25,916 nt of DNA from contig NZ_JAXEWM010000027.1 in NCBI RefSeq assembly GCF_034113885.1, positions 1 to 25,916 of the forward strand, read 5' to 3'. The DNA is from Intestinibacter sp034113885. Lineage in GTDB: Bacteria > Bacillota > Clostridia > Peptostreptococcales > Peptostreptococcaceae. The stretch's first letter is position 1; each line of letters opens with the position of its first letter. A program made the position numbers and the translations under genes. Below, in pieces: positions 7,133 through 14,653 of the stretch. The notes beneath the pieces are model-generated. The model had not been told where the DNA came from and did not search any database. It saw nothing but the letters and a program-made list of their open reading frames with translations.

Positions 7133-7993
7133 TTATACGTTGCAGTAACCTACAATTTTGTAGTCATCAGGTACATTGTAAGTATTTTCGATTTCTCCTA
7201 AAGTCCAGTGTAAATCAAATAGAGTAGTATCTATTACTATAGAGAAGTATAATAAAGCAATACCAGTATCTATGCTTCTTTCGTAATCACTTGCAAAATC
7301 GTCTTGTTTGATGGCTAATACAACTTTTCCACCGTCTATTATAAATCTCCATGGTTGTTGATTTAAAGTAGATGGTGCTAATCTTGATATACTAAATGCA
7401 TCGATTAAGTATCTTTCTTCTAGTAAATCTATAGTTGCGTTATTGCCCCAAGTATCTACATAAACTATATCTTCTACTCCAAGTCTATAAGGTGTAGCAG
7501 CTTCAGTATGCATTGTAGCTTGAGAATAGTTGTCTCCAACCTTTACAGCTGATTTTTTAGATCCTTTAGAAGCATCTTCGTATCCAATAGCTATAATTGC
7601 AACAACTTCTTTGTCTGATGAGATATCTAGTGCTTTTTTGATTTCGTCGCTGCTCTTGAAAGTAATCCAGCAAGTTCCAAGACCTAGATCTCTAGCTTTT
7701 AAAATTAAGCATTCTCCTACATAACCTGCGTTTTCTATATAGAAATCTTTTACATCAGATAAAAGTACCATATAGTTTGGTGATTCAACTATATTTCCAT
7801 GATAACCTGCTATACCTTGTAATTTTCCTACTATATCGTTTGAAAAAGTTTTAATTTCTACTGATATATCATTTACTAATTTTTTTCTAGAATCTAAAAA
7901 TTTTTCTAATTCTTTAAATGATTCTTCAGAAACAGGTGTTGATTTGTAAGATCTACATGATTTTCCTTCTATTATAAGTTTTTTATAATCCAT
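7133..7993 (-). CDS. Nitroreductase family protein, TM1586 type
   Basis: 286 residues; start at 7993 with AGGAGGA on the minus strand (complement of 8001-8007). Nitroreductase elements are present but rearranged: an N-terminal RSYKSTPVSEESFKELEKFL (residues 14-33), GLGTCWITF (104-112) and VVAIIAIGYED (130-140) in the first half, and the FMN-contact motif RLAPSTLNQQPWRFIID (204-220) in the second. In ordinary nitroreductases that last motif lies near the N-terminus. This order matches the Thermotoga TM1586-type proteins, in which two half-domains replace the usual homodimer. It probably binds FMN and reduces an unknown substrate with NAD(P)H in the cytoplasm. The HAD phosphatase gene lies 84 bases upstream on the same strand, but a separate promoter is visible between them. 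Confidence 0.82.
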   Translation of the reverse strand: MDYKKLIIEGKSCRSYKSTPVSEESFKELEKFLDSRKKLVNDISVEIKTFSNDIVGKLQGIAGYHGNIVESPNYMVLLSDVKDFYIENAGYVGECLILKARDLGLGTCWITFKSSDEIKKALDISSDKEVVAIIAIGYEDASKGSKKSAVKVGDNYSQATMHTEAATPYRLGVEDIVYVDTWGNNATIDLLEERYLIDAFSISRLAPSTLNQQPWRFIIDGGKVVLAIKQDDFASDYERSIDTGIALLYFSIVIDTTLFDLHWTLGEIENTYNVPDDYKIVGYCNV

Positions 7994-8042
7994 ATGTGAG
8001 TCCTCCTCTACTAGAAATTGTTGAAAATATTTACCTATTAAA

Positions 8043-8068
8043 AGTATACCACAATTTACAAATGTAAA
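8043..8068 (-). promoter_or_regulatory. Extended -10 promoter with dyad, for the nitroreductase gene
   Basis: Read on the minus strand, TGGTATACT is an extended -10 (TATACT complementing 8043-8048). Immediately upstream lies the palindrome TTTACA-TT-TGTAAA (8055-8068), which could be an operator or a poor -35. The start codon follows about 50 bases downstream. Confidence 0.45.
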
Positions 8069-8077
8069 AACAAAAAA

Positions 8078-8722
8078 TTACAACAATTCTAACAATTCTT
8101 TTGGAGTATCTATTAAAAAGTCAGCTCCACTTTCTTTTAATGACTCTGCATCTCTAAATCCCCAAGTCACGCCGACGCTTTTCATACCGGCATTTTGGGC
8201 AGTTATCATATCTGAACCAGAATCTCCAACGTATAGACAATTTTCTCTTGTTGAGCCTAATTCCTCCATTGCAGTTAAAACTGTATCTGGAGCTGGCTTT
8301 CTTCTGACGCCTTCACGTTCTCCTATTGCGACTGGTATTAAATCTTTGAAATAGTATTTGTTTAGATTTTTAACTCCAAAGTCGTATTTATTTGATACTA
8401 TTCCTAATTTTATATTTCTCGAATTTAATTCCTTTAATAAATCTATTATACCGTCGTAGGGAGCGGTTTTATGTTGCATATTAGTTTTGTAGTGATCTTT
8501 GAAGGCTTGTAGGCATTTTAAAGTAGTTTGTTCGTCAGTTCCAGTAGGGACAGCTTTTTTCATTAGCTCCTTTATACCGTTTCCGACAAAGATTCTGACT
8601 TCCTCGTAAGTTCTAGTTGGATAACCAAAAGATTCTAGCGCAAAATTTGTGCTATCTGCTAAATCTTCCAATGTATTTAATAATGTTCCATCTAAATCAA
8701 AAATTACAGTATCGTATTTCAT
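8078..8722 (-). CDS. HAD hydrolase, phosphoglycolate phosphatase-like
   Basis: 214 residues with all four HAD motifs: DLDGT (Asp9 nucleophile, Asp11 acid/base), IVSN (Ser110), Lys142 in RRKPAPD, and GDSGSD (Asp167, Asp171) binding Mg2+. The helical cap between residues about 15 and 85 places it in the class of Gph/PpaX/beta-phosphoglucomutase-like enzymes. Members clear phosphoglycolate, pyrophosphate or other small phosphates; the sequence does not decide which. The start has GAAGGGA upstream on the minus strand. It is transcribed from the promoter at 8773-8801, with the nitroreductase gene behind it. Confidence 0.87.
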   Translation of the reverse strand: MKYDTVIFDLDGTLLNTLEDLADSTNFALESFGYPTRTYEEVRIFVGNGIKELMKKAVPTGTDEQTTLKCLQAFKDHYKTNMQHKTAPYDGIIDLLKELNSRNIKLGIVSNKYDFGVKNLNKYYFKDLIPVAIGEREGVRRKPAPDTVLTAMEELGSTRENCLYVGDSGSDMITAQNAGMKSVGVTWGFRDAESLKESGADFLIDTPKELLELL

Positions 8723-8772
8723 AATTTTCCCTTCTTTGCTAAATAAAATTAATAATTGTTATACAACTTTTA

Positions 8773-8801
8773 AATATAGCACAGTTCAGTTAAAGAATCA
8801 A
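8773..8801 (-). promoter_or_regulatory. Promoter of the HAD phosphatase gene
   Basis: On the minus strand: -35 TTGATT (complement of 8796-8801), exactly 17 bp, then TATATT (complement of 8773-8778) preceded by TGC, giving an extended -10. Confidence 0.65.
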
Positions 8802-8851
8802 ATAAATGGAAATGATAAAGATATGTAAAATAAAAATAGGCAAAAAAATAA

Positions 8852-8885
8852 ATGTGTTGACAAAAACACATAATGGATTTACTAT
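8852..8885 (+). promoter_or_regulatory. Promoter and operator-like dyad of the DUF6323/DUF6179 operon
   Basis: Perfect -35 TTGACA at 8857-8862, 17 bp, -10 TACTAT at 8880-8885. A perfect 7-bp dyad, ATGTGTT (8852-8858) and AACACAT (8865-8871) with a 6-nt centre, straddles the -35, where a repressor would exclude polymerase. The transcript would carry a leader of roughly 85 bases in which I see no structure. Confidence 0.65.
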
Positions 8886-8976
8886 ATATTTATAAATAAA
8901 TATAATAATACAATTATATAGTATCATAAAATAAACAAAAAGTCAATACTTTTAAATAAAAAAAGGAGTGATAATT

Positions 8977-9426
8977 TTGGAAAATAATATTTTAAAATTT
9001 ACAATGAATGAGCTGCAGGATTTTTCTAGTGAAAAACTAATGAATTTAAATGAAGAATCGGTAAATTACGGTCTTGTACTGACAGAGGAGGATGTACGTC
9101 AAATAGCTAAAAACACTAAAGAAACACTTAAAAAAACAGGTCGAATTGAAACTAGTACTGATTCATTGGAGAAAATAATATCCTTTTTATATTCATCTCC
9201 TTATACTCAAAAAGACGATTATGTAGAGGTAATAAGCGATATGGAGGAAATTTTTTATTATTTTAAAAATCAGGTATCGGATTTATTATCTGATGATGAA
9301 ATTATAGAAATATTAAAAAAGACTTACGACGATAAATCAGGTGAAATAATTCAGATACAAGGGTTTGTAGAGGAATACACAAAAGAGTTTAAATTTGAGA
9401 GGGAGTTCGATTTATGGAATTATTAG
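8977..9426 (+). CDS. DUF6323-like protein, function unknown
   Basis: 149 residues from TTG 8977, with AGGAG at 8964-8968 eight bases away; the alternative GTG at 8968 overlaps that site. The protein is mostly helical and acidic. The middle resembles what I recall of DUF6323: LTEEDVRQIAKN, then GRIETSTDSLEKIISFLYSSPY (cut here), then ISDMEEIFYYFKNQVSDLLSD and DDEIIEILKKTYDD. There is no signal peptide or membrane helix, so it is probably cytoplasmic. Its stop overlaps the next gene by 13 bases, implying translational coupling and a shared complex or process. DUF6323 and DUF6179 genes are, to my knowledge, adjacent in other Clostridia, with no assigned function. Confidence 0.65.
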   Translation: MENNILKFTMNELQDFSSEKLMNLNEESVNYGLVLTEEDVRQIAKNTKETLKKTGRIETSTDSLEKIISFLYSSPYTQKDDYVEVISDMEEIFYYFKNQVSDLLSDDEIIEILKKTYDDKSGEIIQIQGFVEEYTKEFKFEREFDLWNY

Positions 9427-10781
9427 GAAGTATAAGACGAGATTACACAGTTAATGTACTTAAATGGGGATATTTAAATAAAAAGTTTAGTGAAAATTTT
9501 ATTTTAAGTGTACAGCAGGATATAGGAAATTTACTTAAAGAAAAAATTAAAAAATACTGTAAAGGTTCTAGTACATCTGTCACTGTTGAAGTTGGAGAAC
9601 AATTATTAGAAGGTATTTATTATACTATAGATGCAAACTTTGTGGAGAATTTTAATATGGACAAAGCCGTAGATTTATTTAAGAAAAATTCTATAAAAGA
9701 TCTTTACAAAGAGGGCGAAGAAAAATTAAAGTATTTATTTGACGAAACAAGAGGTTTATATAAAAGAGTTTGTGAAAATAAGTACGACACAGAATTGATT
9801 GCATATAATGATACGCTCATAGAGGAATTTGGAAAATTCTTTGATGTCTACGATATGGAGTTTAACCCTCAGGATATAGATATAAGTGTAGATTATCCGT
9901 TGATATTTGGTGATTTAGATCAAAGAGGTATTTATTATGTGAAAAATTACTTGGAGACAATAGAAGTAGAAAATATATTTTGTAACTGCTTTGATAACGA
10001 GGATGTAGAAACTTTGCTAGATATAAATGCCAAGAGATATAAATTAAATTATAGAGATTTATTGACAAACGTGTTTGAAATAGCGATAAACAATACGATA
10101 TTATCTATAATTGTGGACGATGATTTTGAGGATTTTTATATTTATAGTGAAGAAATAAATTATTTAAAAAACAATTTAAATCAAGAAAACGTAGAACAAA
10201 AAGTAGATGAAGCTGTGCAGAAAATGGTAAGCTCTTTAAATATCGAAAATGATGATCTATTACAGTACATAAATTTGTACAGGTATAGATTTACAGATCA
10301 ACTGAAATCAGCTCTAAATCAAAATTCTCTAGAATCAATGGCTGTAATATGTGATGAATACTTAGATGTAGATTCAAGCAAAAATAAATTTACAATAAAT
10401 CCAAATACGTTAAGTTATGAGGAATTTAGAGAGATATTAGAAGAAATACAAGAAGAATCCGATATAAATAAAAAAATAGAAATTATAAAAACTAAAATAA
10501 ATTCCTTCGAGGATTTTAATGATATATTAAAGGCAGACTGCTTTTATGGAGAAGACTATAATTTATTATTCGATAGCTTAGACGAGGTTGAATTGGCCCT
10601 TTTGGTTAGAGTTATGTTTTATGAAGAAATAGAAATGGGAAAATTTAATTTATTAAAAGAGCTATTTAAAGATGTTCAGTATGATTATGCTTGGCAACAA
10701 AGTTATGTCGAGTATATGAAAAATCAGACGATTGATAGAATAAATAAGATTCAGGATGAAGTTGTGGATATAGAGTTATAG
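9414..10781 (+). CDS. DUF6179-like protein, function unknown
   Basis: 455 residues, ATG 9414 with GAGGGAG at 9398-9404 inside the preceding gene. The N-terminal third carries the conserved pattern I associate with DUF6179: YCKGSSTSVTVEVGEQLLEG (about residues 46-65) followed by IYYTIDANF, later LYKRVCENK, then DISVDYPLIFGDLDQRGIYY and an NYLETIEVENIFCNCF segment. The second half (about 240-455) is very acidic and helical, with Glu/Asp-rich coiled-coil-like stretches. No catalytic motif, metal-binding cluster, signal peptide or membrane segment is visible. It overlaps its upstream partner by 13 bases and precedes the third gene by only 23, so the three form one tightly coupled operon. Function unknown. 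Confidence 0.65.
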   Translation: MELLGSIRRDYTVNVLKWGYLNKKFSENFILSVQQDIGNLLKEKIKKYCKGSSTSVTVEVGEQLLEGIYYTIDANFVENFNMDKAVDLFKKNSIKDLYKEGEEKLKYLFDETRGLYKRVCENKYDTELIAYNDTLIEEFGKFFDVYDMEFNPQDIDISVDYPLIFGDLDQRGIYYVKNYLETIEVENIFCNCFDNEDVETLLDINAKRYKLNYRDLLTNVFEIAINNTILSIIVDDDFEDFYIYSEEINYLKNNLNQENVEQKVDEAVQKMVSSLNIENDDLLQYINLYRYRFTDQLKSALNQNSLESMAVICDEYLDVDSSKNKFTINPNTLSYEEFREILEEIQEESDINKKIEIIKTKINSFEDFNDILKADCFYGEDYNLLFDSLDEVELALLVRVMFYEEIEMGKFNLLKELFKDVQYDYAWQQSYVEYMKNQTIDRINKIQDEVVDIEL

Positions 10782-10804
10782 ATATGTTATTAGGGGTGTT
10801 GATT

Positions 10805-11107
10805 ATGAACAGAATTGAATACTGCATTGGACTAAAAAATATATTTACAGAAAAAGAAATAGCCTTTATCAGACTTTTGGCGACACTTTTATTTTATGTG
10901 TTAGAAATTGATTTCGATATGGATGTAGATGAAGAATTAAAAAATAAATCATATATGTATGTAGGAAATTATTTTTATAAAATAAAGACAGATGAGCTTA
11001 AAGGGAGAGAGATAACTGATAAAGATTTCGATAGATTATCTAAAAAATTTTGGAAATATATATTATCTAATAAAGAAGTTTTTTTTAATAAATTTGAAAA
11101 ATTATAA
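10805..11107 (+). CDS. Third protein of the DUF6323/DUF6179 operon, unknown
   Basis: 100 residues from ATG 10805, which has AGGGGTG at 10791-10797 at proper spacing; an in-frame ATG at 10784 is the alternative, giving 107 residues. Residues about 10-35 are moderately hydrophobic (FTEKEIAFIRLLATLLFYVL), more like a buried helix than a membrane span. The rest is charged, with a C-terminal half rich in Lys and Phe. I do not recognise the family. No clear terminator follows before the MerR gene. Confidence 0.6.
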   Translation: MNRIEYCIGLKNIFTEKEIAFIRLLATLLFYVLEIDFDMDVDEELKNKSYMYVGNYFYKIKTDELKGREITDKDFDRLSKKFWKYILSNKEVFFNKFEKL

Positions 11108-11119
11108 ATGACGAAAGTA

Positions 11120-11150
11120 TAGACTTATATGATAAAATACAGAGTATAAA
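11120..11150 (+). promoter_or_regulatory. Possible 19-bp-spacer promoter of the MerR gene
   Basis: TAGACT at 11120-11125, 19 bp, TATAAA at 11145-11150. The spacing is that of MerR-controlled promoters, but both boxes are imperfect and no dyad is clear in the spacer. Confidence 0.3.
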
Positions 11151-11189
11151 CTTTAAGAAAATGATAATTTAAAAATAAGGGGAATATTT

Positions 11190-12017
11190 ATGAAGCAATA
11201 CTTTACAGTTGGAGAAATGGCAAGTTTATTTGATTTAAATCCAAAAACTTTGAGATTTTACGATGAAATAGATTTATTTAAACCGGAAATAATAAATCCT
11301 GAGAACAACTACAGATATTATTCAATGGATCAAATTGACCAATTGGAGACTATAGAGTATTTGAAGGATTTAGGACTTTCTTTAAAGGTTATAAAATATC
11401 ACTTAGAAGAGGTAAATATAGGAAATGTCATAAATAGCTTGACTTACCAAAAAGAAATTACATGTAAAAAAATCAAAGAGCTACAGTCTATAAAATACAA
11501 AATAGATAAAAAAATAAAACAAATCGAAGATGCAATCAACACAGAGCATATAAATGAAGTCGTTGAATTAGATTTAGAAGAGAGAAAGATCGTGAGATTA
11601 AAGGGGAAAATTATTTCTTATGAAGATATCGGAATATATGTTAGAAAATTGGTAAAAGAATCTAGAAAAAAGGTTTCGCTATCATATGGTAATGTCGGAC
11701 TTTTTATAGATAAAGATAATTTTCAAAATGAAAAATACGATCAATATGATGGCGTATTTGCCATTATAGATAAAACTAAATACGATAGAAGACTGCTAAA
11801 AAAGCTTCCAAAAGGCAAATATCTAAGTATCAGATTTAACGGGTACCACAAGGATGCGCCTGCCTATTACGATAAAATAAAAAAATACATAGAAGACAAT
11901 GACTATATAATCTTAGATGATCCATTTGAAATACAGATAGTAGATCCGACTTTGATACAAAAAGAGGACGATATGATTACAGAAATTCAGATTTTAGTAG
12001 AGAAAAACGAAAAATAG
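11190..12017 (+). CDS. MerR-family regulator with GyrI-like effector domain
   Basis: 275 residues; ATG 11190 with AAGGGG about 10 bases upstream. Residues 4-70 are the MerR winged helix: FTVGEMASLFDLNPKTLRFYDEIDLF, then NNYRYYSMDQIDQLETIEYL. A long coiled-coil dimerisation helix spans about 75-118. Residues about 125-275 form a GyrI/BmrR-type effector-binding domain, with KLPKGKYLSIRFNGYHKDAPAYY near 210-232 as the typical strand-loop. Such regulators sense bulky, often cationic or hydrophobic small molecules and activate promoters with overlong spacers. One of that type begins 11 bases after this gene's stop, making the B3/4-domain gene its likely target. Confidence 0.88.
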   Translation: MKQYFTVGEMASLFDLNPKTLRFYDEIDLFKPEIINPENNYRYYSMDQIDQLETIEYLKDLGLSLKVIKYHLEEVNIGNVINSLTYQKEITCKKIKELQSIKYKIDKKIKQIEDAINTEHINEVVELDLEERKIVRLKGKIISYEDIGIYVRKLVKESRKKVSLSYGNVGLFIDKDNFQNEKYDQYDGVFAIIDKTKYDRRLLKKLPKGKYLSIRFNGYHKDAPAYYDKIKKYIEDNDYIILDDPFEIQIVDPTLIQKEDDMITEIQILVEKNEK

Positions 12018-12027
12018 CATTTATATA

Positions 12028-12058
12028 TTGACATTATACTTACTTTAAGGTTTATAAT
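12028..12058 (+). promoter_or_regulatory. MerR-type promoter (19-bp spacer) of the B3/4-domain gene
   Basis: Perfect -35 TTGACA (12028-12033) and perfect -10 TATAAT (12053-12058) separated by 19 bp instead of 17. The spacer holds CTTA-CTT-TAAG (12039-12049), a dyad centred almost exactly in the spacer. Ideal hexamers at poor spacing are the signature of promoters that MerR proteins activate by untwisting DNA. Confidence 0.75.
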
Positions 12059-12132
12059 TTATATACTGGAGATATAATTATTTTAATTAGCTCCAATAGA
12101 CAAAACGTATAGTTCATTAAGGGGTGAAACAA

Positions 12133-12840
12133 ATGAAGTTTATTGTAGAAAAGGAAGTATTTGATAAGTTAGATGATGTGTGTTTTGGGATAGTCGTAGC
12201 AAAGGGAATCGATAATACACAAAAAATAGAAAAGATACAAAACTTATTAGAAACTGGAATTAAAGCAAATGAAGAAAAATACGAAGGAAAAAAAGTAAAG
12301 GAATCTGAAGAAGTAGCTTGCTATAGAGAGGCTTTTAGAGCGCTTGGAATAAATCCAAATAAATTTATGAGCTCTATAGAGGCTATGCTTACAAGAGTTT
12401 CTAAGAAAAAGGGATTGCCAAGTATAAACCCTATTGTAGATATAGGAAATGCTATGAGCCTTAAATACTACCTACCTATGGGAGCTCACGATATAGATAC
12501 AATTATGCCACAAGATGTAGAAGTGAGATTTTCAAGAGAGGGAGATAAATTTATCCCATTTGGAGAAACAGAAGCAGAAGTATTAGACGCAGGGGAATTA
12601 GTATACGCTGTTGGAGATAAGGTAAGAACTAGAAGATGGATATGGAGACAAAGTGAAGAAGGAAAGATAGTAGAGAGCACAAAAAATATATTTTTCCCAA
12701 TCGATGGATTCAAAAATTCAAATTACGACAATTTAATGGCAGCTAGAGAAGAGCTTGCAAGCTTGCTTAAAGAGATATTCGACTGTGAAATAAAAATAGG
12801 ATTTATAGATAAAGATAATAGAGAATTTGAAATAGATTAA
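12133..12840 (+). CDS. B3/4-domain protein, probable aminoacyl-tRNA editing factor
   Basis: 235 residues from ATG 12133, with GGGGTG at 12121-12126; the in-frame GTG at 12124 overlaps that site. The sequence matches the free-standing B3/4 (tRNA-binding/editing) domain of the phenylalanyl-tRNA synthetase beta chain: ACYREAFRALGINPNKF (about 70-86), then GLPSINPIVDIGNAMSLKYY (95-114) and GAHDID (118-123), ending with a beta-rich half. In PheT this domain hydrolyses mischarged Tyr-tRNA; stand-alone copies are thought to edit in trans, but the substrate here is not known. The gene is alone between a MerR-type promoter and a strong terminator, so expression is probably inducible by the ligand of the upstream MerR protein. 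Confidence 0.83.
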   Translation: MKFIVEKEVFDKLDDVCFGIVVAKGIDNTQKIEKIQNLLETGIKANEEKYEGKKVKESEEVACYREAFRALGINPNKFMSSIEAMLTRVSKKKGLPSINPIVDIGNAMSLKYYLPMGAHDIDTIMPQDVEVRFSREGDKFIPFGETEAEVLDAGELVYAVGDKVRTRRWIWRQSEEGKIVESTKNIFFPIDGFKNSNYDNLMAAREELASLLKEIFDCEIKIGFIDKDNREFEID

Positions 12841-12853
12841 ATTGATATTTTGG

Positions 12854-12896
12854 AAGCTGTATCTGTTAGACGATTTAAAGCAGATACAGCTTTTTT
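12854..12896 (+). terminator. Terminator of the B3/4-domain gene
   Basis: AAGCTGTATCTG (12854-12865) pairs perfectly with CAGATACAGCTT (12881-12892) across 15 nt, followed by a T run to 12896. Confidence 0.92.
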
Positions 12897-12926
12897 GCGC
12901 TTATTTTGAACTAAAAAAATATTTTT

Positions 12927-12955
12927 TTGTATAAAAAGGATATATATTTTATAAT
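12927..12955 (+). promoter_or_regulatory. Promoter of murI
   Basis: TTGTAT at 12927-12932, 17 bp, TATAAT at 12950-12955, about 50 bases before the murI start. Confidence 0.65.
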
Positions 12956-13005
12956 AATAAAAGTGATAATATATTAAGAGCGAAATTTATACAGGAGGAG
13001 TTTAA

Positions 13006-13782
13006 ATGGATAACAGTAAAAAAGCCATAGGAGTGTTTGATTCTGGTCTAGGTGGAATAAGCGTGCTTAGAGATCTTAAAGAGCTTATGCCAAACGAAAA
13101 CTTTATCTACTTCGGAGATTCAGCATATGCTCCATATGGAGTAAAGACTAAGGATGAAATTACTAAAAGATGTGTTGAGATAATAGAATTTTTTATAGAA
13201 AAAGGCGTAAAGGCTGTAGTAATAGCGTGTAATACAGCAACTAGTGCATCTGCAAACTACCTTAGAAAAAAATACAAGGATTTACCTATAATAGGTATGG
13301 AGCCTGCCTTGAAGGTTGCAACACAAGGAGTTAAGAATAATAATATAGTAGTGATGGCAACACCGCTTACTTTAAAGGAAAAAAAGTTTGAGAAGCTAAT
13401 GAACAAGTTTATGGGAAATAACAATGTAATAAAGATGCCATGTCCAAAGCTTGTAGAAATAGTTGAAAATGATTTGATAGATGACGAAAAAGTAGTTTTA
13501 GATCAAATTGAAGAATACTATAAAAATATAAATGTAGATAATCTAGATAGCGTTGTTTTGGGATGTACTCATTTTATTTTTTATAGAGATTACTTAAAAA
13601 AATTTCTTCCTCAAAATACGAATTTAGTGGACGGAAATTTAGGTACTTGCAGACATCTTAAAGAGGTTTTAGAAGAAAAAAATGAATTAAATGAAGAAAA
13701 TAATATTGGAAGGATAGAAATTTACAATTCTAGTGAGGATCAAAAATATATAAACCTTTCTAATAAATTATTGGCAAGATAG
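13006..13782 (+). CDS. murI: Glutamate racemase
   Basis: 258 residues; ATG 13006 with AGGAGG at 12993-12998. It converts L- to D-glutamate in the cytoplasm for peptidoglycan precursor synthesis. Family motifs are complete: IGVFDSGLGGISV (8-20), YFGDSAYAPYG (35-45), ACNTATSAS with catalytic Cys75, and LGCTHF with catalytic Cys187. Length is normal. It is a single-gene unit: its own promoter at 12927 and a terminator whose stem begins in the stop codon. Confidence 0.95.
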   Translation: MDNSKKAIGVFDSGLGGISVLRDLKELMPNENFIYFGDSAYAPYGVKTKDEITKRCVEIIEFFIEKGVKAVVIACNTATSASANYLRKKYKDLPIIGMEPALKVATQGVKNNNIVVMATPLTLKEKKFEKLMNKFMGNNNVIKMPCPKLVEIVENDLIDDEKVVLDQIEEYYKNINVDNLDSVVLGCTHFIFYRDYLKKFLPQNTNLVDGNLGTCRHLKEVLEEKNELNEENNIGRIEIYNSSEDQKYINLSNKLLAR

Positions 13783-13812
13783 ATTTGAATTAATTTTCAA
13801 ATCTATTTTTGT
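13780..13812 (+). terminator. Terminator overlapping the murI stop codon
   Basis: TAGATTTGAA (13780-13789) pairs with TTCAAATCTA (13796-13805), followed by TTTTT. The first arm includes the TAG stop. Confidence 0.8.
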
Positions 13813-13894
13813 TATTAAGGAAATTATAATTTTTATGAAATTTTTGTGAATTTTACAAAAAATATAGAAAACTGTGTTATTATAAAAATATAGA

Positions 13895-13908
13895 ACCGAT
13901 CGTTCGGT
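13895..13908 (+). promoter_or_regulatory. TetR-type operator upstream of the YczE-like gene
   Basis: ACCGA-TCGT-TCGGT is a GC-rich dyad standing out in AT-rich DNA and typical in form of TetR-family operators. It lies about 11 bases after a TATTAT/TATAAA -10-like region (13878-13886), where a bound repressor would block transcription. The TetR gene is second in the operon, so autoregulation is likely. Confidence 0.65.
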
Positions 13909-13955
13909 CTTAAGATTTTTATAGTGGTAGAGGTTTAATTTTTTAGGAGGATGTC

Positions 13956-14594
13956 ATGAAAAATATAAAAACAATTATTTATTTAACCTTAGGATATATA
14001 TTGACTGCAGTGGCTGTTGTAGTAATGGTAAATTCAAATGCGGGATTATCGCCTTGGGATGTACTACATCAAGGTCTCAGCAAGACAACAGGTATGACTA
14101 TGGGACAGGCATCTATGTTAGTGGGAGTAATAGTTATTGCAGTATCTATATCTTTAGGTGAAAATTTAGGATGGGGAACTATAGGAAATATATTTGTTCC
14201 AGGTATTTTAATAGATGTAATCGATAGCATGAATATTATTCCAATTACACATGATTTATTTTTAGGCGTAGTGATGACTGTATTGGGACTTGTTATTATG
14301 GCGCTTGCTACAGTTTCATATTTGATACCGGCAATGGGTTGTGGACCTAGAGATGGCCTTATGATTGCGCTTCATAAAAAAACTGGAAAATCAATTGGAA
14401 TGTTGAGAGCTATAATGGAAATATGTGCAGTAGTAGTTGGATATTTGTTGGGAGGAACTTTTGGTATAGGAACTATAATATCAGCATTCTGTTTTGGGTA
14501 TTTGCTTGAAATAGTTTTTAAGATATTTAAATTCGATCCTAATGTAGAACATAAGATGATATTTTCAAACTTTAAAAAGAATAAAGTTGTATAA
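13956..14594 (+). CDS. YczE/YyaS/YitT-family integral membrane protein
   Basis: 212 residues, ATG 13956, with AGGAGG at 13945-13950. Five to six membrane helices are evident. The conserved motif NSNAGLSPWDVLHQGLSKTT (26-45) follows the first helix, and YLIPAMGCGPRDGLMIAL comes near residues 122-139, both typical of the YczE family. Function in the family is not established; it is often found beside TetR or MarR regulators and proposed to be a transporter. Here it is first in an operon with the TetR gene 59 bases downstream and an operator-like dyad upstream, suggesting that the TetR ligand and the transported compound are related. Confidence 0.85.
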   Translation: MKNIKTIIYLTLGYILTAVAVVVMVNSNAGLSPWDVLHQGLSKTTGMTMGQASMLVGVIVIAVSISLGENLGWGTIGNIFVPGILIDVIDSMNIIPITHDLFLGVVMTVLGLVIMALATVSYLIPAMGCGPRDGLMIALHKKTGKSIGMLRAIMEICAVVVGYLLGGTFGIGTIISAFCFGYLLEIVFKIFKFDPNVEHKMIFSNFKKNKVV

Positions 14595-14653
14595 TAATAT
14601 AAAGAAAACTATTCGTGAAGTGGCGCGAATAATTATAAAGGAGATTTAGTTTT

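Noticed and set aside
14600..14635. ATTCG/CGAAT hairpin between the YczE-like and TetR genes as a terminator
   Set aside because: Only five base pairs and no T run; the two genes are more likely co-transcribed.
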